Shown here one piece after another: positions 9,531-17,794 of a DNA stretch of 64,000 nucleotides. Made by a program: the position numbers and the translations under genes. How positions within the stretch are numbered: the stretch's first letter is position 1; the number at the start of each line of letters is the position of its first letter. The notes under the pieces were generated by a model. The model was not told the origin of the DNA. It was given only the letters and a program-made list of their open reading frames with translations, and ran no database searches. Source of the DNA: G965232465 sp965232465 (lineage in GTDB: Bacteria > Pseudomonadota > Alphaproteobacteria > JAQWUY01); contig OZ246977.1 in assembly GCA_965232465.1 (NCBI GenBank), positions 434,001 through 498,000 on the forward strand, in the 5' to 3' direction.

Positions 9531-10997
9531 ATGATACGGATATTGTTTAAGATGTATACTATAACCTTGTTTGTGGGGGGTATATTTATGGGTATGGCAA
9601 TGGCATCAAAAACGGATATAACCGTTGGTATGCGCTTAGAACCCCCCCACCTTGATCCCACGGCGTCTGCGTCTGCGTCCATAGACTTTATTGTATATAA
9701 CAATGTGTTTGAAGGTTTAACCACCATTGATAAAAATGGAGTGGTAAAGCCATTATTGGCAACCAATTCAACTGTATCTGTCGATGGTTTACAATATACT
9801 TTTACCTTAAAACAAGGGGTTAAATTTCACGATAATACGGACTTTAATGCGGATACGGTGGTATTTGCCATCAATCGCATGATTGCACCCGACACGGTCA
9901 ACCCTCGTAAATCTGTATTCAGTAACATAAAATCGGTTACAAAAACCGATACGCATATGGTACAAATCATTTTAAAAACAGCGGATTCTAATTTCTTGTA
10001 CAAAATGGCATTACCAGATGCGATCATGGTATCGCCTGCATCGGCAAAAACCAATATTATTGCCCCTATTGGTACTGGTCCTTTTGTATTTACTGCGTTT
10101 AACAAGGGGGATTCTGTGCTGTTGTCGAAAAACCCCAAATATCACAGTACTGCCGCCAAATTACAGGCGATAAAATTCCGTTTTATTGCCGATTCTACTT
10201 CGGCAACGGTGGGTATTTTAAGTGGTGAAATTGATGCGTTTCCCTATTTTGTTGATCCCATCAATGTGGCACTATTTGTTAAAAACCCCAAATTATCCGT
10301 GGTATATGGCAATACAGAGGGTGAAACTATGGTCGCCATTAACAACAAAAACATCGATGATGTACGGGTGCGACGGGCGATGCACCACGCCATTGACAAA
10401 CAAGGTATGATTGATTTGACCGCCCCAGGTGCAACAGCAATCGGGACACACATGCCCCCCCATAGCCCATATTATGTGGATTTAACCAACGCATATCCAT
10501 ACGATGTGGATATGGCAAAAAAGCTGTTATCCGATGCCAATGTCATGGATACTGTGTTGCAATTTTTGATACCCCCTGGATATGACCTTATTGCTAATGG
10601 TGTTGCCGATTATTTGCGCAAAGCAGGATTCACCTTAAACATGCAAAATGTCGATTGGGGGACTTGGCTAACGCAAGTATTTAACGATAAAGATTATGAT
10701 ATAACGGTTATTACCCATGTGGAGCCTATGGATTACGATATATATGCAAATCCTGAGTATTATTATGCATATGACAGTGCCACATATCAAGGTATTATGG
10801 ATTCTTTGAAAAATACAATCACTGAATCTGAACGCAAAACTTTGCTGATAAAAGCCCAGCAATTACTGAGTATCGATGCGGTTAATGTATGGTTGTATCA
10901 ACGCCCCAAAGTAGGGGTTTGGAACAAGGATTTACAAGGCATGTGGACGGATGCCCCAGTCGAAGGTATTGTATTAAAAGATGTATACTGGCAATAA
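9531..10997 (+). CDS. Periplasmic binding protein of a peptide/nickel-type ABC importer
   Basis: Solute-binding protein of family SBP_bac_5 (DppA/OppA/NikA type). It has 488 residues with an N-terminal hydrophobic signal peptide (residues 5-24, cut likely after AMA). Typical parts follow: GMRLEPPHLDP, VYNNVFEGLTTID, YTFTLKQGVKFHDNTDFNADTV split by short loops, and RRAMHHAIDKQ. A ribosome site AGGGAACA lies before the ATG. The ligand cannot be read from sequence. The position directly after cobalamin genes makes nickel or cobalt possible, but peptides remain equally compatible with the family. The stop overlaps the next gene by 17 bp. Confidence 0.85.
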   Translation: MIRILFKMYTITLFVGGIFMGMAMASKTDITVGMRLEPPHLDPTASASASIDFIVYNNVFEGLTTIDKNGVVKPLLATNSTVSVDGLQYTFTLKQGVKFHDNTDFNADTVVFAINRMIAPDTVNPRKSVFSNIKSVTKTDTHMVQIILKTADSNFLYKMALPDAIMVSPASAKTNIIAPIGTGPFVFTAFNKGDSVLLSKNPKYHSTAAKLQAIKFRFIADSTSATVGILSGEIDAFPYFVDPINVALFVKNPKLSVVYGNTEGETMVAINNKNIDDVRVRRAMHHAIDKQGMIDLTAPGATAIGTHMPPHSPYYVDLTNAYPYDVDMAKKLLSDANVMDTVLQFLIPPGYDLIANGVADYLRKAGFTLNMQNVDWGTWLTQVFNDKDYDITVITHVEPMDYDIYANPEYYYAYDSATYQGIMDSLKNTITESERKTLLIKAQQLLSIDAVNVWLYQRPKVGVWNKDLQGMWTDAPVEGIVLKDVYWQ

Positions 10998-11913
10998 AAT
11001 TTCTTATGCATGGGTATCTTATACAATAGGGAAATACATTACCGCCATTTGTATGGCATGGATTCTTATTTTTACTTGCATAGAAATTTTACCGGGCACT
11101 TCGGCAACTATTATGGCGGGAACAACAGGCGATGTGAATGCCTATGTTACCGCATTGGGCTTGGATGTTCCATGGTACCAACGGTTTTTTGCTATGATTG
11201 TCGACATCTTATCAGGTGGGGGGGTGTCGTTTGTATATAAAGTACCTGTGTTTGATATTATCTGGCAACGGTTGGGGGTATCGTTGCCCATTGCCATATT
11301 CGGTTTTGTTGTGTCGACGGTATTGGGGGTGTCTATGGGTATTTGTGCGGTGGCGTATCGGTCGGTCATCATATCCATATGTATTGCCATATTACTGGCT
11401 ATTCCTGTGGTATGGCTGAGTATAAGTGCCATTTATTTTGGGGCGGTGGTGCTGGGCTGGTTTCCCTTTGGTGGTACAGACAGTATGCAGGCGTATATAT
11501 TGCCCATAGGGGTTATTGGTATATCACAAGGCATGATAACCGCCCATTATACCCGTGTTGCATTGTCTGCTATTATCCATACAGAGTATATACACTTTGC
11601 CCGTTTGCGGGGGTTGGGAAAAATATCTGTCCTATTAAAACATGGTGTGCCTGCTGTATCAGGGGCGTTGTGGGCGTTGTTTGGTTTGCAAATGGGGTTT
11701 CTTATCACAGGTGTGGTGGTGGTGGAAAAAGTATTTTCTATTGCGGGTATGGGTGATTTATTGTTTCAAGCTGTATTGATGCGTGATACACCGTTAATTG
11801 CCATGTTGGTATCGCTGATGTGTGTGTGTGTGATTGTTATAAATGCTATTGCTGATATGGGGGCATATATGACAAATCCCATACTTCGCCAAGGATATAA
11901 AAAAAGAATATAA
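10981..11913 (+). CDS. ABC importer permease, DppB/NikB type
   Basis: First inner-membrane permease of the importer, 310 residues. It has an N-terminal membrane helix (ITAICMAWILIFTCIEILPG), a periplasmic loop, then about five more helices. The cytoplasmic loop HYTRVALSAIIHTEYIHFARLRGLG corresponds to the EAA motif that contacts the ATPase. The ATG at 10981 lies inside the end of the binding-protein gene, so translation is coupled. Family members are about 300-340 residues. Confidence 0.87.
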   Translation: MYTGNKISYAWVSYTIGKYITAICMAWILIFTCIEILPGTSATIMAGTTGDVNAYVTALGLDVPWYQRFFAMIVDILSGGGVSFVYKVPVFDIIWQRLGVSLPIAIFGFVVSTVLGVSMGICAVAYRSVIISICIAILLAIPVVWLSISAIYFGAVVLGWFPFGGTDSMQAYILPIGVIGISQGMITAHYTRVALSAIIHTEYIHFARLRGLGKISVLLKHGVPAVSGALWALFGLQMGFLITGVVVVEKVFSIAGMGDLLFQAVLMRDTPLIAMLVSLMCVCVIVINAIADMGAYMTNPILRQGYKKRI

Positions 11914-11928
11914 AAAAAGGATATAAAA

Positions 11929-12732
11929 ATGTTTAACATACATATGGTTAAAAAAATCGGCATTGCCTTGTTTATATTGATGGTCATATGGGGGGCATTT
12001 ATGCCCGAATCTTGGTATGCGGATGGGAACATTCAAAACCGTATGCAGGGTATCAGCCCCACCCATATTTTGGGTACAGATATTTTGGGGCGGGATATTT
12101 TTTATAATATTGTGCGGGGGGCATACAATGTGGCAAAAATCGTTTTGGGATCGGTGGCAATAGGCTGTATTATTGGCGGTGGTATCGGTTTATATGCCCC
12201 CAGATTTCCCAAAAGTATCTTGGCAATGGTTCAAGGTGTTATGGATATGGTTTTTGCATTTCCCATAGTATTATTTGCGTTGGTTCTTATGGGACGATAT
12301 GGGGGGGGTGAAAAGGTTGCAATTATTGCCCTTGGGTTATTTTTTATTCCTGTATTTTATCGTATTATGGTTGGGGCCGTATCCCCCCTGTGGAAGGCGG
12401 ATTTTGTTACCGCATCATATGTAAATAAGCGACACACATTTTATATTGGCTATGCCCATATTTTACCAAATGCTGTGCCGATTGTGGGGGTAAATATTAG
12501 TGTGCAGTGTGGCATTGCCATATTAGCGGAATCGGGATTGGGGTATTTAGGGTTGTCAACCACGCCCCCCGAACCTACTTGGGGCAGCATGATTATCGAC
12601 GCTCAAAAGGTGTTATTGATTAAGCCCACCCTTGCCTTGCCTGTGGGGGCGGTAATAACTATCTTTGTCATATTGGCGTTTGCCATGAACACCCCCCATA
12701 GGCTGGTACATCGGAAAGACACATCTTTATGA
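11929..12732 (+). CDS. ABC importer permease, DppC/NikC type
   Basis: Second permease, 267 residues, a little short for the family (about 280-300). It opens with a membrane helix, then the family sequence THILGTDILGRDIFYNIVRGA and the GLYAP stretch. The EAA-like loop (VTASYVNKRHTFYIGYAHILPNA) is followed by GLGYLGLSTTPPEPTWGSMI, a DppC signature. It starts 15 bp after the first permease with an AAAGGATATAAAA ribosome site, and its last codons overlap the ATPase gene by 4 bp. Confidence 0.87.
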   Translation: MFNIHMVKKIGIALFILMVIWGAFMPESWYADGNIQNRMQGISPTHILGTDILGRDIFYNIVRGAYNVAKIVLGSVAIGCIIGGGIGLYAPRFPKSILAMVQGVMDMVFAFPIVLFALVLMGRYGGGEKVAIIALGLFFIPVFYRIMVGAVSPLWKADFVTASYVNKRHTFYIGYAHILPNAVPIVGVNISVQCGIAILAESGLGYLGLSTTPPEPTWGSMIIDAQKVLLIKPTLALPVGAVITIFVILAFAMNTPHRLVHRKDTSL

Positions 12733-13970
12733 TTCATATTGACAATGTGTCCTATAAAAATATTTTAAAAAATATTTCATACACCGCCACCGCAGGGGAT
12801 ATAACGGCTATTGTTGGGGCAAGTGGGGTGGGCAAAACATCATTATTACAGCTTATTAGTGGCATGTATACCCCTGATACGGGGAAAGTGCATGTGGATA
12901 ATGGTGTGCAAATGGGATTTGTGTATCAAAATGCGTACGATGCGTTGTCGCCCAGCCGTACAATTTTATCACAAATGTTGGAAAGCACTGATAACCATAC
13001 CGCTATGAAAATATTAAACGATTTGGACATTGAATCATATGCCCACACATATGGGGCACTTATGAGTGGCGGACAACAAATGCGGGCAATTATTGCCCTG
13101 AATATTGCCCTTTCACCCAATCTGTTATTATTGGATGAAGCCACCGCCAATTTAGATGATACCAATACCCGCATGGTGATTGATTGGGTGCGACAATATG
13201 CCCAAGACACAGGGGCGGTGGTATTGTGGGTTACCCATAATATGCAGGTGGTATCCCAAATTGCCACTAAGGTCATACACCTGCACCAAGGACGCATCAT
13301 ATATAAGGGTGCTGTCGATGCTTTTTTACAAAATCTGCCCCCATCTGTGTCTTTGCATCCATTACCATGCCCCAAAAACCTCCCCGTAATGGCATCCCTT
13401 GATAAAGTTACTGTTACATATGGTCAGTCCCCTGTATTACAAGATTTTTCTGTGTGCATCCATCAGGGGGAAATTATCGGGCTGTATGGGGCAAGCGGAC
13501 GGGGGAAAACCACGATTTTACGTACCCTTTTGGGGCAAATTGCGGTAATATCAGGCACTGTTACCCGTGCCCCGAATATGCAAATGATATTTCAAGATGC
13601 CCGTAATGCTTTAAATCCTCGTTGGTCTGTATATAAATCCATTGCGGAAGCCATGCGGGATAAAACGCATGTACACCAAAAAATTACCGAAATAATCAAA
13701 AAAGTTGGTATCTGCCCCAGCCGATTACAGGATAAGCCTTTCACTTTTTCGGGGGGGGAATGTCAACGGTTATGCATTGCCCGGGCATTTGTAGCACAGC
13801 CTGATCTAATCTTAGCGGATGAAATGATGTCTGCCCTTGACAGTACCACAAAAATCGAAATTTTACAATTGGTACAACAGCTGCAATGGCAATATAGGGT
13901 GGCAATGGTGTTTGTATCGCACAGCAAAACCACCCTTGAACAGGTATGTAATCGTATTATACATCTGTGA
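12729..13970 (+). CDS. Fused double ABC ATPase of the peptide/nickel-type importer
   Basis: One 413-residue chain holding both ATPase domains that are usually separate proteins (DppD and DppF, or NikD and NikE). Domain 1 has Walker A GASGVGKTS (about 34-42), signature MSGGQQMRA and Walker B LLLLDEATANLD. Domain 2 begins near residue 225 with Walker A GASGRGKTT, signature FSGGECQRLCIARA and Walker B LILADEMMSALD. Each half is only about 200 residues, so the C-terminal oligopeptide-binding extensions typical of DppD/F are absent. It forms an operon with the two permeases and the binding protein (4-bp overlap upstream). Confidence 0.87.
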   Translation: MIHIDNVSYKNILKNISYTATAGDITAIVGASGVGKTSLLQLISGMYTPDTGKVHVDNGVQMGFVYQNAYDALSPSRTILSQMLESTDNHTAMKILNDLDIESYAHTYGALMSGGQQMRAIIALNIALSPNLLLLDEATANLDDTNTRMVIDWVRQYAQDTGAVVLWVTHNMQVVSQIATKVIHLHQGRIIYKGAVDAFLQNLPPSVSLHPLPCPKNLPVMASLDKVTVTYGQSPVLQDFSVCIHQGEIIGLYGASGRGKTTILRTLLGQIAVISGTVTRAPNMQMIFQDARNALNPRWSVYKSIAEAMRDKTHVHQKITEIIKKVGICPSRLQDKPFTFSGGECQRLCIARAFVAQPDLILADEMMSALDSTTKIEILQLVQQLQWQYRVAMVFVSHSKTTLEQVCNRIIHL

Positions 13971-14015
13971 TTTTTTGCGGTTGTGATTTTTTGTATCGTA
14001 TTGTATGCTATCTTT

Positions 14016-15227
14016 ATGGCACATATAGTATATATTTTAAGTGGCGGTATTGCCTGTTATAAATCCGCATCGGTAATTCGTTTGTTAAAAAAGGCGGGGC
14101 ATACAGTGCAACCGATTATGACTGCGTCCGCTACACAGTTTATTACCCCTTTGACAATTACCGCCCTTGCAGGACAAGTTGTAAGGTCTGATTTATTCGA
14201 CATGCAGGCTGAGGCCAGTATGGACCATATTCAGCTGAGTCGTACCGGTGATATTATATTGGTTGCCCCAGCCACGGCAAATTTGTTAGCAAAAATGGCA
14301 TGGGGTTTGTGCGATGATTTGGCTTCCACCCTTATTAGTGCATCGGATAAACCGATTGTAGTTGCCCCATCTATGAACCCTTATATGTGGCAAAATCCTG
14401 CCAATCAGTATAATGTGACCACTTTAAAACAACGGGGTATTATCTTCGTAGACCCCACCCATGGGGATATGGCATGTGGGGAAACGGGTGTGGGGCGTAT
14501 GGCGGAGCCGGAACAGATTGTTGATACTGTGCAAGAAATTTTTGGCAAAGGAATGCCTAACAAAACCGATAATACACCATTTGCATTGGCGGGAAAAAAG
14601 TTTATTATGACCGTTGGGGGTACATCGGAACCTATTGATACAGTACGCATCTTGACCAATAAATCTTCGGGCATACAAGGGGCACTTGTTGCCCAGCACC
14701 TTATTGAACAAGGGGCGATTGTGCATATGGTGTGTGGTGAAGTTATGGTTGACATGCCTTTGGGTGTCATCGTGCATAATGTAAAAACAGCTCTGCAAAT
14801 GTATGATAAAGTGCATGATTTGTTGGACACATATTGTTTTGATGGGGCGGTTATGGTTGCCGCCGTCAGCGATTATCGCATACATACCCCCCTTGATAAA
14901 AAACATAAAAAATCAGATGGGGATTTGGTGTTACAGTTGGTGGAAAATCCAGATATTTTACACACACTCTGCACCTGTAAAAATCGCCCTAAATTCGTGG
15001 TAGGGTTTGCGGCGGAAACGGAGGATGTGGTTGCCCATGCGACTGATAAATTACACAAAAAAGGGTGTGATGTGATTTTTGCCAATGTGGTTAATTCCAA
15101 TACTTTTGGCGGTGATACATCGCATGCGTATCTGATTGACAAAGATATGGTCACCGACTTGGGACAGGAACCTAAATATACCCATGCGCAATCTTTGGTA
15201 AAATATATTGTTGCCCATACTTGTTAA
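14016..15227 (+). CDS. coaBC: Phosphopantothenoylcysteine synthetase/decarboxylase
   Basis: Bifunctional enzyme of coenzyme A synthesis. The N-terminal FMN-dependent decarboxylase (CoaC) has the start MAHIVYILSGGIACYKSA, DHIQLSR, VAPATANLLAKMAWGLCDDL and the PSMNPYMW loop. The C-terminal ligase (CoaB) has the start KKFIMTVGGTSEPIDTVR, then ILTNKSSGIQG and AAVSDYR. The total is 403 residues, normal for the fusion. An upstream GTG at 13983 would add 11 residues, but the ATG at 14016 matches the family start. It lies 45 bp after the ABC ATPase gene. Confidence 0.93.
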   Translation: MAHIVYILSGGIACYKSASVIRLLKKAGHTVQPIMTASATQFITPLTITALAGQVVRSDLFDMQAEASMDHIQLSRTGDIILVAPATANLLAKMAWGLCDDLASTLISASDKPIVVAPSMNPYMWQNPANQYNVTTLKQRGIIFVDPTHGDMACGETGVGRMAEPEQIVDTVQEIFGKGMPNKTDNTPFALAGKKFIMTVGGTSEPIDTVRILTNKSSGIQGALVAQHLIEQGAIVHMVCGEVMVDMPLGVIVHNVKTALQMYDKVHDLLDTYCFDGAVMVAAVSDYRIHTPLDKKHKKSDGDLVLQLVENPDILHTLCTCKNRPKFVVGFAAETEDVVAHATDKLHKKGCDVIFANVVNSNTFGGDTSHAYLIDKDMVTDLGQEPKYTHAQSLVKYIVAHTC

Positions 15228-15972
15228 ATTATTTATTCATAAAAAAACATGTATCCACCGTTGGGGGGTATATTTGTATAAAAAATGTATGGGATACATC
15301 TTACCGCCTGTGTGTGTGCGGTGTGGACAAGCGGTACAAGATTATGGTTTATGTGCGGATTGTTTTTCCCAAATTATACCGATTACTTCCCCTTGTTGTG
15401 CAAAGTGTGGGTTACCATTTCAAAATCGTATGCAAGGGCGATATTGTGGCGTGTGTATAAAATCACCCCCACCCTGTATCAGTCGTAGTGCGGTTGTATA
15501 TGGCACTGCGACTCGTGATATTATTTTGGCGTTAAAGTATGGCGATAATACGCAGGTTGTACCATATATGGCATCAAAAATGGTATCTGCTTTATCGTCT
15601 GACATAAAGATGGACATAGATATAATTGTACCTGTCCCCTTACACCCCCGCCGTTTATGGCGGCGACAATATAACCAATCCGCATTGTTAGGATATTATA
15701 TAAAAAAGCATTTGCACATACCATTATGTACACAATCGGTCATACGACATCATTTTAAATCCCCACAAGGGGGCAAGTCTGTATCCGCCCGTCACCATAA
15801 TGTGAAATTTGCTTTTAAAGTAAAAGACACGACAAAAATTAAGGGGAAAACCGTTTTAATAGTCGATGATGTATACACATCCGGTGCAACAGTACACGCC
15901 GTGAGCAAAGTTTTATTAAAAGCGGGGGCAACCAAAGTATACGCCATAACCTATGCCCGTACTGTGTTGTAA
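15208..15972 (+). CDS. comF: ComF family phosphoribosyltransferase-like protein
   Basis: ComF proteins are linked to DNA uptake and DNA processing; the exact reaction is not settled. An N-terminal zinc-finger-like part has two Cys pairs (CVRCG, later CADC and CAKCG, CGVC). The C-terminal phosphoribosyltransferase fold shows IIVPVPLHPRRLWRRQYNQSALL and the PRPP loop VLIVDDVYTSGATVHA. The start is uncertain: a TTG at 15208 overlaps coaBC and gives 254 residues; an ATG at 15289 gives 227. The family usually has 20-30 residues before the first CxxC, which favours the longer form. Confidence 0.85.
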   Translation: MLPILVKLFIHKKTCIHRWGVYLYKKCMGYILPPVCVRCGQAVQDYGLCADCFSQIIPITSPCCAKCGLPFQNRMQGRYCGVCIKSPPPCISRSAVVYGTATRDIILALKYGDNTQVVPYMASKMVSALSSDIKMDIDIIVPVPLHPRRLWRRQYNQSALLGYYIKKHLHIPLCTQSVIRHHFKSPQGGKSVSARHHNVKFAFKVKDTTKIKGKTVLIVDDVYTSGATVHAVSKVLLKAGATKVYAITYARTVL

Positions 15973-16012
15973 TGGGTTTAGCAGATCATTTTTAAAAGGG
16001 CGTTGCAGTTGC

Positions 16013-16045
16013 GTTGCGGATTGGCTATTTTTCTAGGATTACAAT
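16013..16045 (+). repeat. Diverged CRISPR-repeat-like sequence upstream of the integrase
   Basis: This 33-bp stretch aligns with the 36-bp CRISPR repeat of the array 1.7 kb downstream: both begin GTTGCGG, share TTG, C, ATTTTT, CTA and end TTAYAAT. I count 27 matching positions with two small gaps. It lies 24 bp before the integrase start codon. A lone repeat relic from an array end, or an integrase promoter derived from a repeat, are both possible. The -35/-10 spacing here is only about 13 bp, so promoter function is doubtful. Confidence 0.5.
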
Positions 16046-16068
16046 GAAAAGTTTGAAAGGATATTATA

Positions 16069-17490
16069 ATGGTTAAAGTAAACTTAACAACTCAGTTTAT
16101 CAAAGGGATTGAACCCCCTAGTTATAAACCTTATGAAACTTACACAGACAACGGCTTAATCCTGCGGGTTACAACCAAAGGCAAAAAATCATTTTACTAT
16201 CAATATAAGATAAATAGGCAAAGCCATTTTTATTATTTAGGACAATTTCCAGTCACAACTTTAAAACAGGCTAGGGAGAAAATTATCAAATGCCAATCCG
16301 ATTTAATGCTTGGTAAGAATCCAAAAAACGAAAATACTAAATCAAGATTCTGTATTAAACTGGTACAACAATTATCGCCGGAACAATTAGACGAATTATT
16401 GGAATGGTTACAGAATAAATTACAGTTACCAAGCACAACAGACAACGATTTATCCCTCGATAAGGCATGGGACATTTACACAGAATATTACCAGAGCCAA
16501 AATCTAAAACAAGTTACCATTAAAAATAATGATTATGCTTTTAAAAAAATACCTAGTGAAATCCGAAAAATGTATGTAAACCAAATAACATGTAAAGATA
16601 TATCCCAATATGTACACTCTATATCTAATGCACCTAGCAAAGCAAACCAAATCGCTATTATATTGCGTACTTGTTTTAAATGGTTACACAGTAATGATTA
16701 CATAAAACAAAATGTGCTATCTGATTTTAAAAATATTACCAAACCCAAGCCTAAGCGGCAACGCCCTTTATCAAACAGAGAACTACGGGCGATTTTAAAT
16801 GTGTGTACTGATTTGGGCTATCCATATGGGAATTGTATTTTTATGCTTATTTGCTTAGGACAACGCAAAAACGAAGTAACAAAAATCAAATGGCAAGAAC
16901 TAGACCTTGAAAATGGCATTTTGACCCTAACCCCAGACAGACAAAAAACAGGGGGCAAAACACAAATAAATCATATTGTACCCTTGCCAGATATTATTTT
17001 AAATATACTAAAAGGAATAAAGCAACAGGGTGAATATGTATTTAGTACAAAACAAGGCATAAAACCGATTGCTAATAACGATTATGTAAAAAAGAAATTC
17101 GATACTATGTTACAAAAAATAAAGTATTGGAAAAATGAACCAAACGCAACCCTGTATATCAAAGACTTGATACATGGTAACCCTGACAAAAATATACAGA
17201 GCTGGATAATACACGATTTTAGGGATACATTTATTACTAATAATAGAAACCACAGCAAAACAGTATCAGAATACAATCTTGTAGGAAGGATAACAAATCA
17301 TAAGCAAAGCAAATCACAAACGGACGCATACGACCATAACAACCCATATGATAAAGACCGCTATATAATACCTGCGTTAGTATTGTTAAATAAATATGCG
17401 AATTGGTTACATGACTTACAACATGGTAAAATTGATACTGACAGCAATGATTTAAATTTAAAGCAGTACAGGGAAAACCAAAATGTCTAA
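16069..17490 (+). CDS. Tyrosine site-specific integrase, P4 type
   Basis: A 473-residue integrase of the kind carried by genomic islands and P4-like prophages. An N-terminal DUF4102-like arm-binding domain (GLILRVTTKGKKSFYYQYK) is followed by a SAM-like core-binding domain (about 130-225) and the catalytic domain. Catalytic residues visible: Arg in CLGQRKNEV (R266), HDFR (H382, R385), His in TNHKQ (H411) and Tyr in TDAYDH (Y421). A ribosome site AAGGATAT precedes the ATG. It lies between comF and the CRISPR array, on the same strand as the array. No tRNA gene adjoins it, so its attachment site is not visible. It appears intact. Confidence 0.9.
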   Translation: MVKVNLTTQFIKGIEPPSYKPYETYTDNGLILRVTTKGKKSFYYQYKINRQSHFYYLGQFPVTTLKQAREKIIKCQSDLMLGKNPKNENTKSRFCIKLVQQLSPEQLDELLEWLQNKLQLPSTTDNDLSLDKAWDIYTEYYQSQNLKQVTIKNNDYAFKKIPSEIRKMYVNQITCKDISQYVHSISNAPSKANQIAIILRTCFKWLHSNDYIKQNVLSDFKNITKPKPKRQRPLSNRELRAILNVCTDLGYPYGNCIFMLICLGQRKNEVTKIKWQELDLENGILTLTPDRQKTGGKTQINHIVPLPDIILNILKGIKQQGEYVFSTKQGIKPIANNDYVKKKFDTMLQKIKYWKNEPNATLYIKDLIHGNPDKNIQSWIIHDFRDTFITNNRNHSKTVSEYNLVGRITNHKQSKSQTDAYDHNNPYDKDRYIIPALVLLNKYANWLHDLQHGKIDTDSNDLNLKQYRENQNV

Positions 17491-17599
17491 TCAAATACAT
17501 CCAAAAGCAAAAAATACCGATGGTATCAAACAGTTAATTCAAAAGAACCCCACAAAAATCATACACACAGATCCATACAAGAAATACAATAAAATCTGA
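17483..17599 (+). CDS. Small hypothetical ORF after the integrase
   Basis: A 38-codon frame beginning MSNQIHPKAKNTDG and ending PYKKYNKI, basic in composition. Its ATG overlaps the integrase stop, which would allow coupled translation. No family is recognised, and it may be chance. Confidence 0.25.
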   Translation: MSNQIHPKAKNTDGIKQLIQKNPTKIIHTDPYKKYNKI

Positions 17600-17728
17600 A
17601 TTTGTAATGTTGGCAATCATCAACATTTTAAAGTTCTCAGAATATGTAAAAAGCTATTGTGTATAAATTAAATATAGATAAAAGAATTTAAAACTTTTTT
17701 TGCAGTATTAAAATGATTAAAAAACAAA

Positions 17729-17764
17729 TATTTAAATGATATTTTTTACATTATATGTTATAAT
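17729..17764 (+). repeat. Degenerate terminal CRISPR repeat (upstream end of array)
   Basis: The last part (TATATGTTATAAT) is nearly identical to the repeat end, while the 5' half has decayed to AT-rich sequence. It is followed by exactly 30 bp and then the first perfect repeat, matching spacer length. The extended -10 box is intact, so the first spacer-length segment could still be transcribed. Confidence 0.65.
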
Positions 17765-17794
17765 GCCAAGATTTAGTGAGAAGGTTCCCTTATA

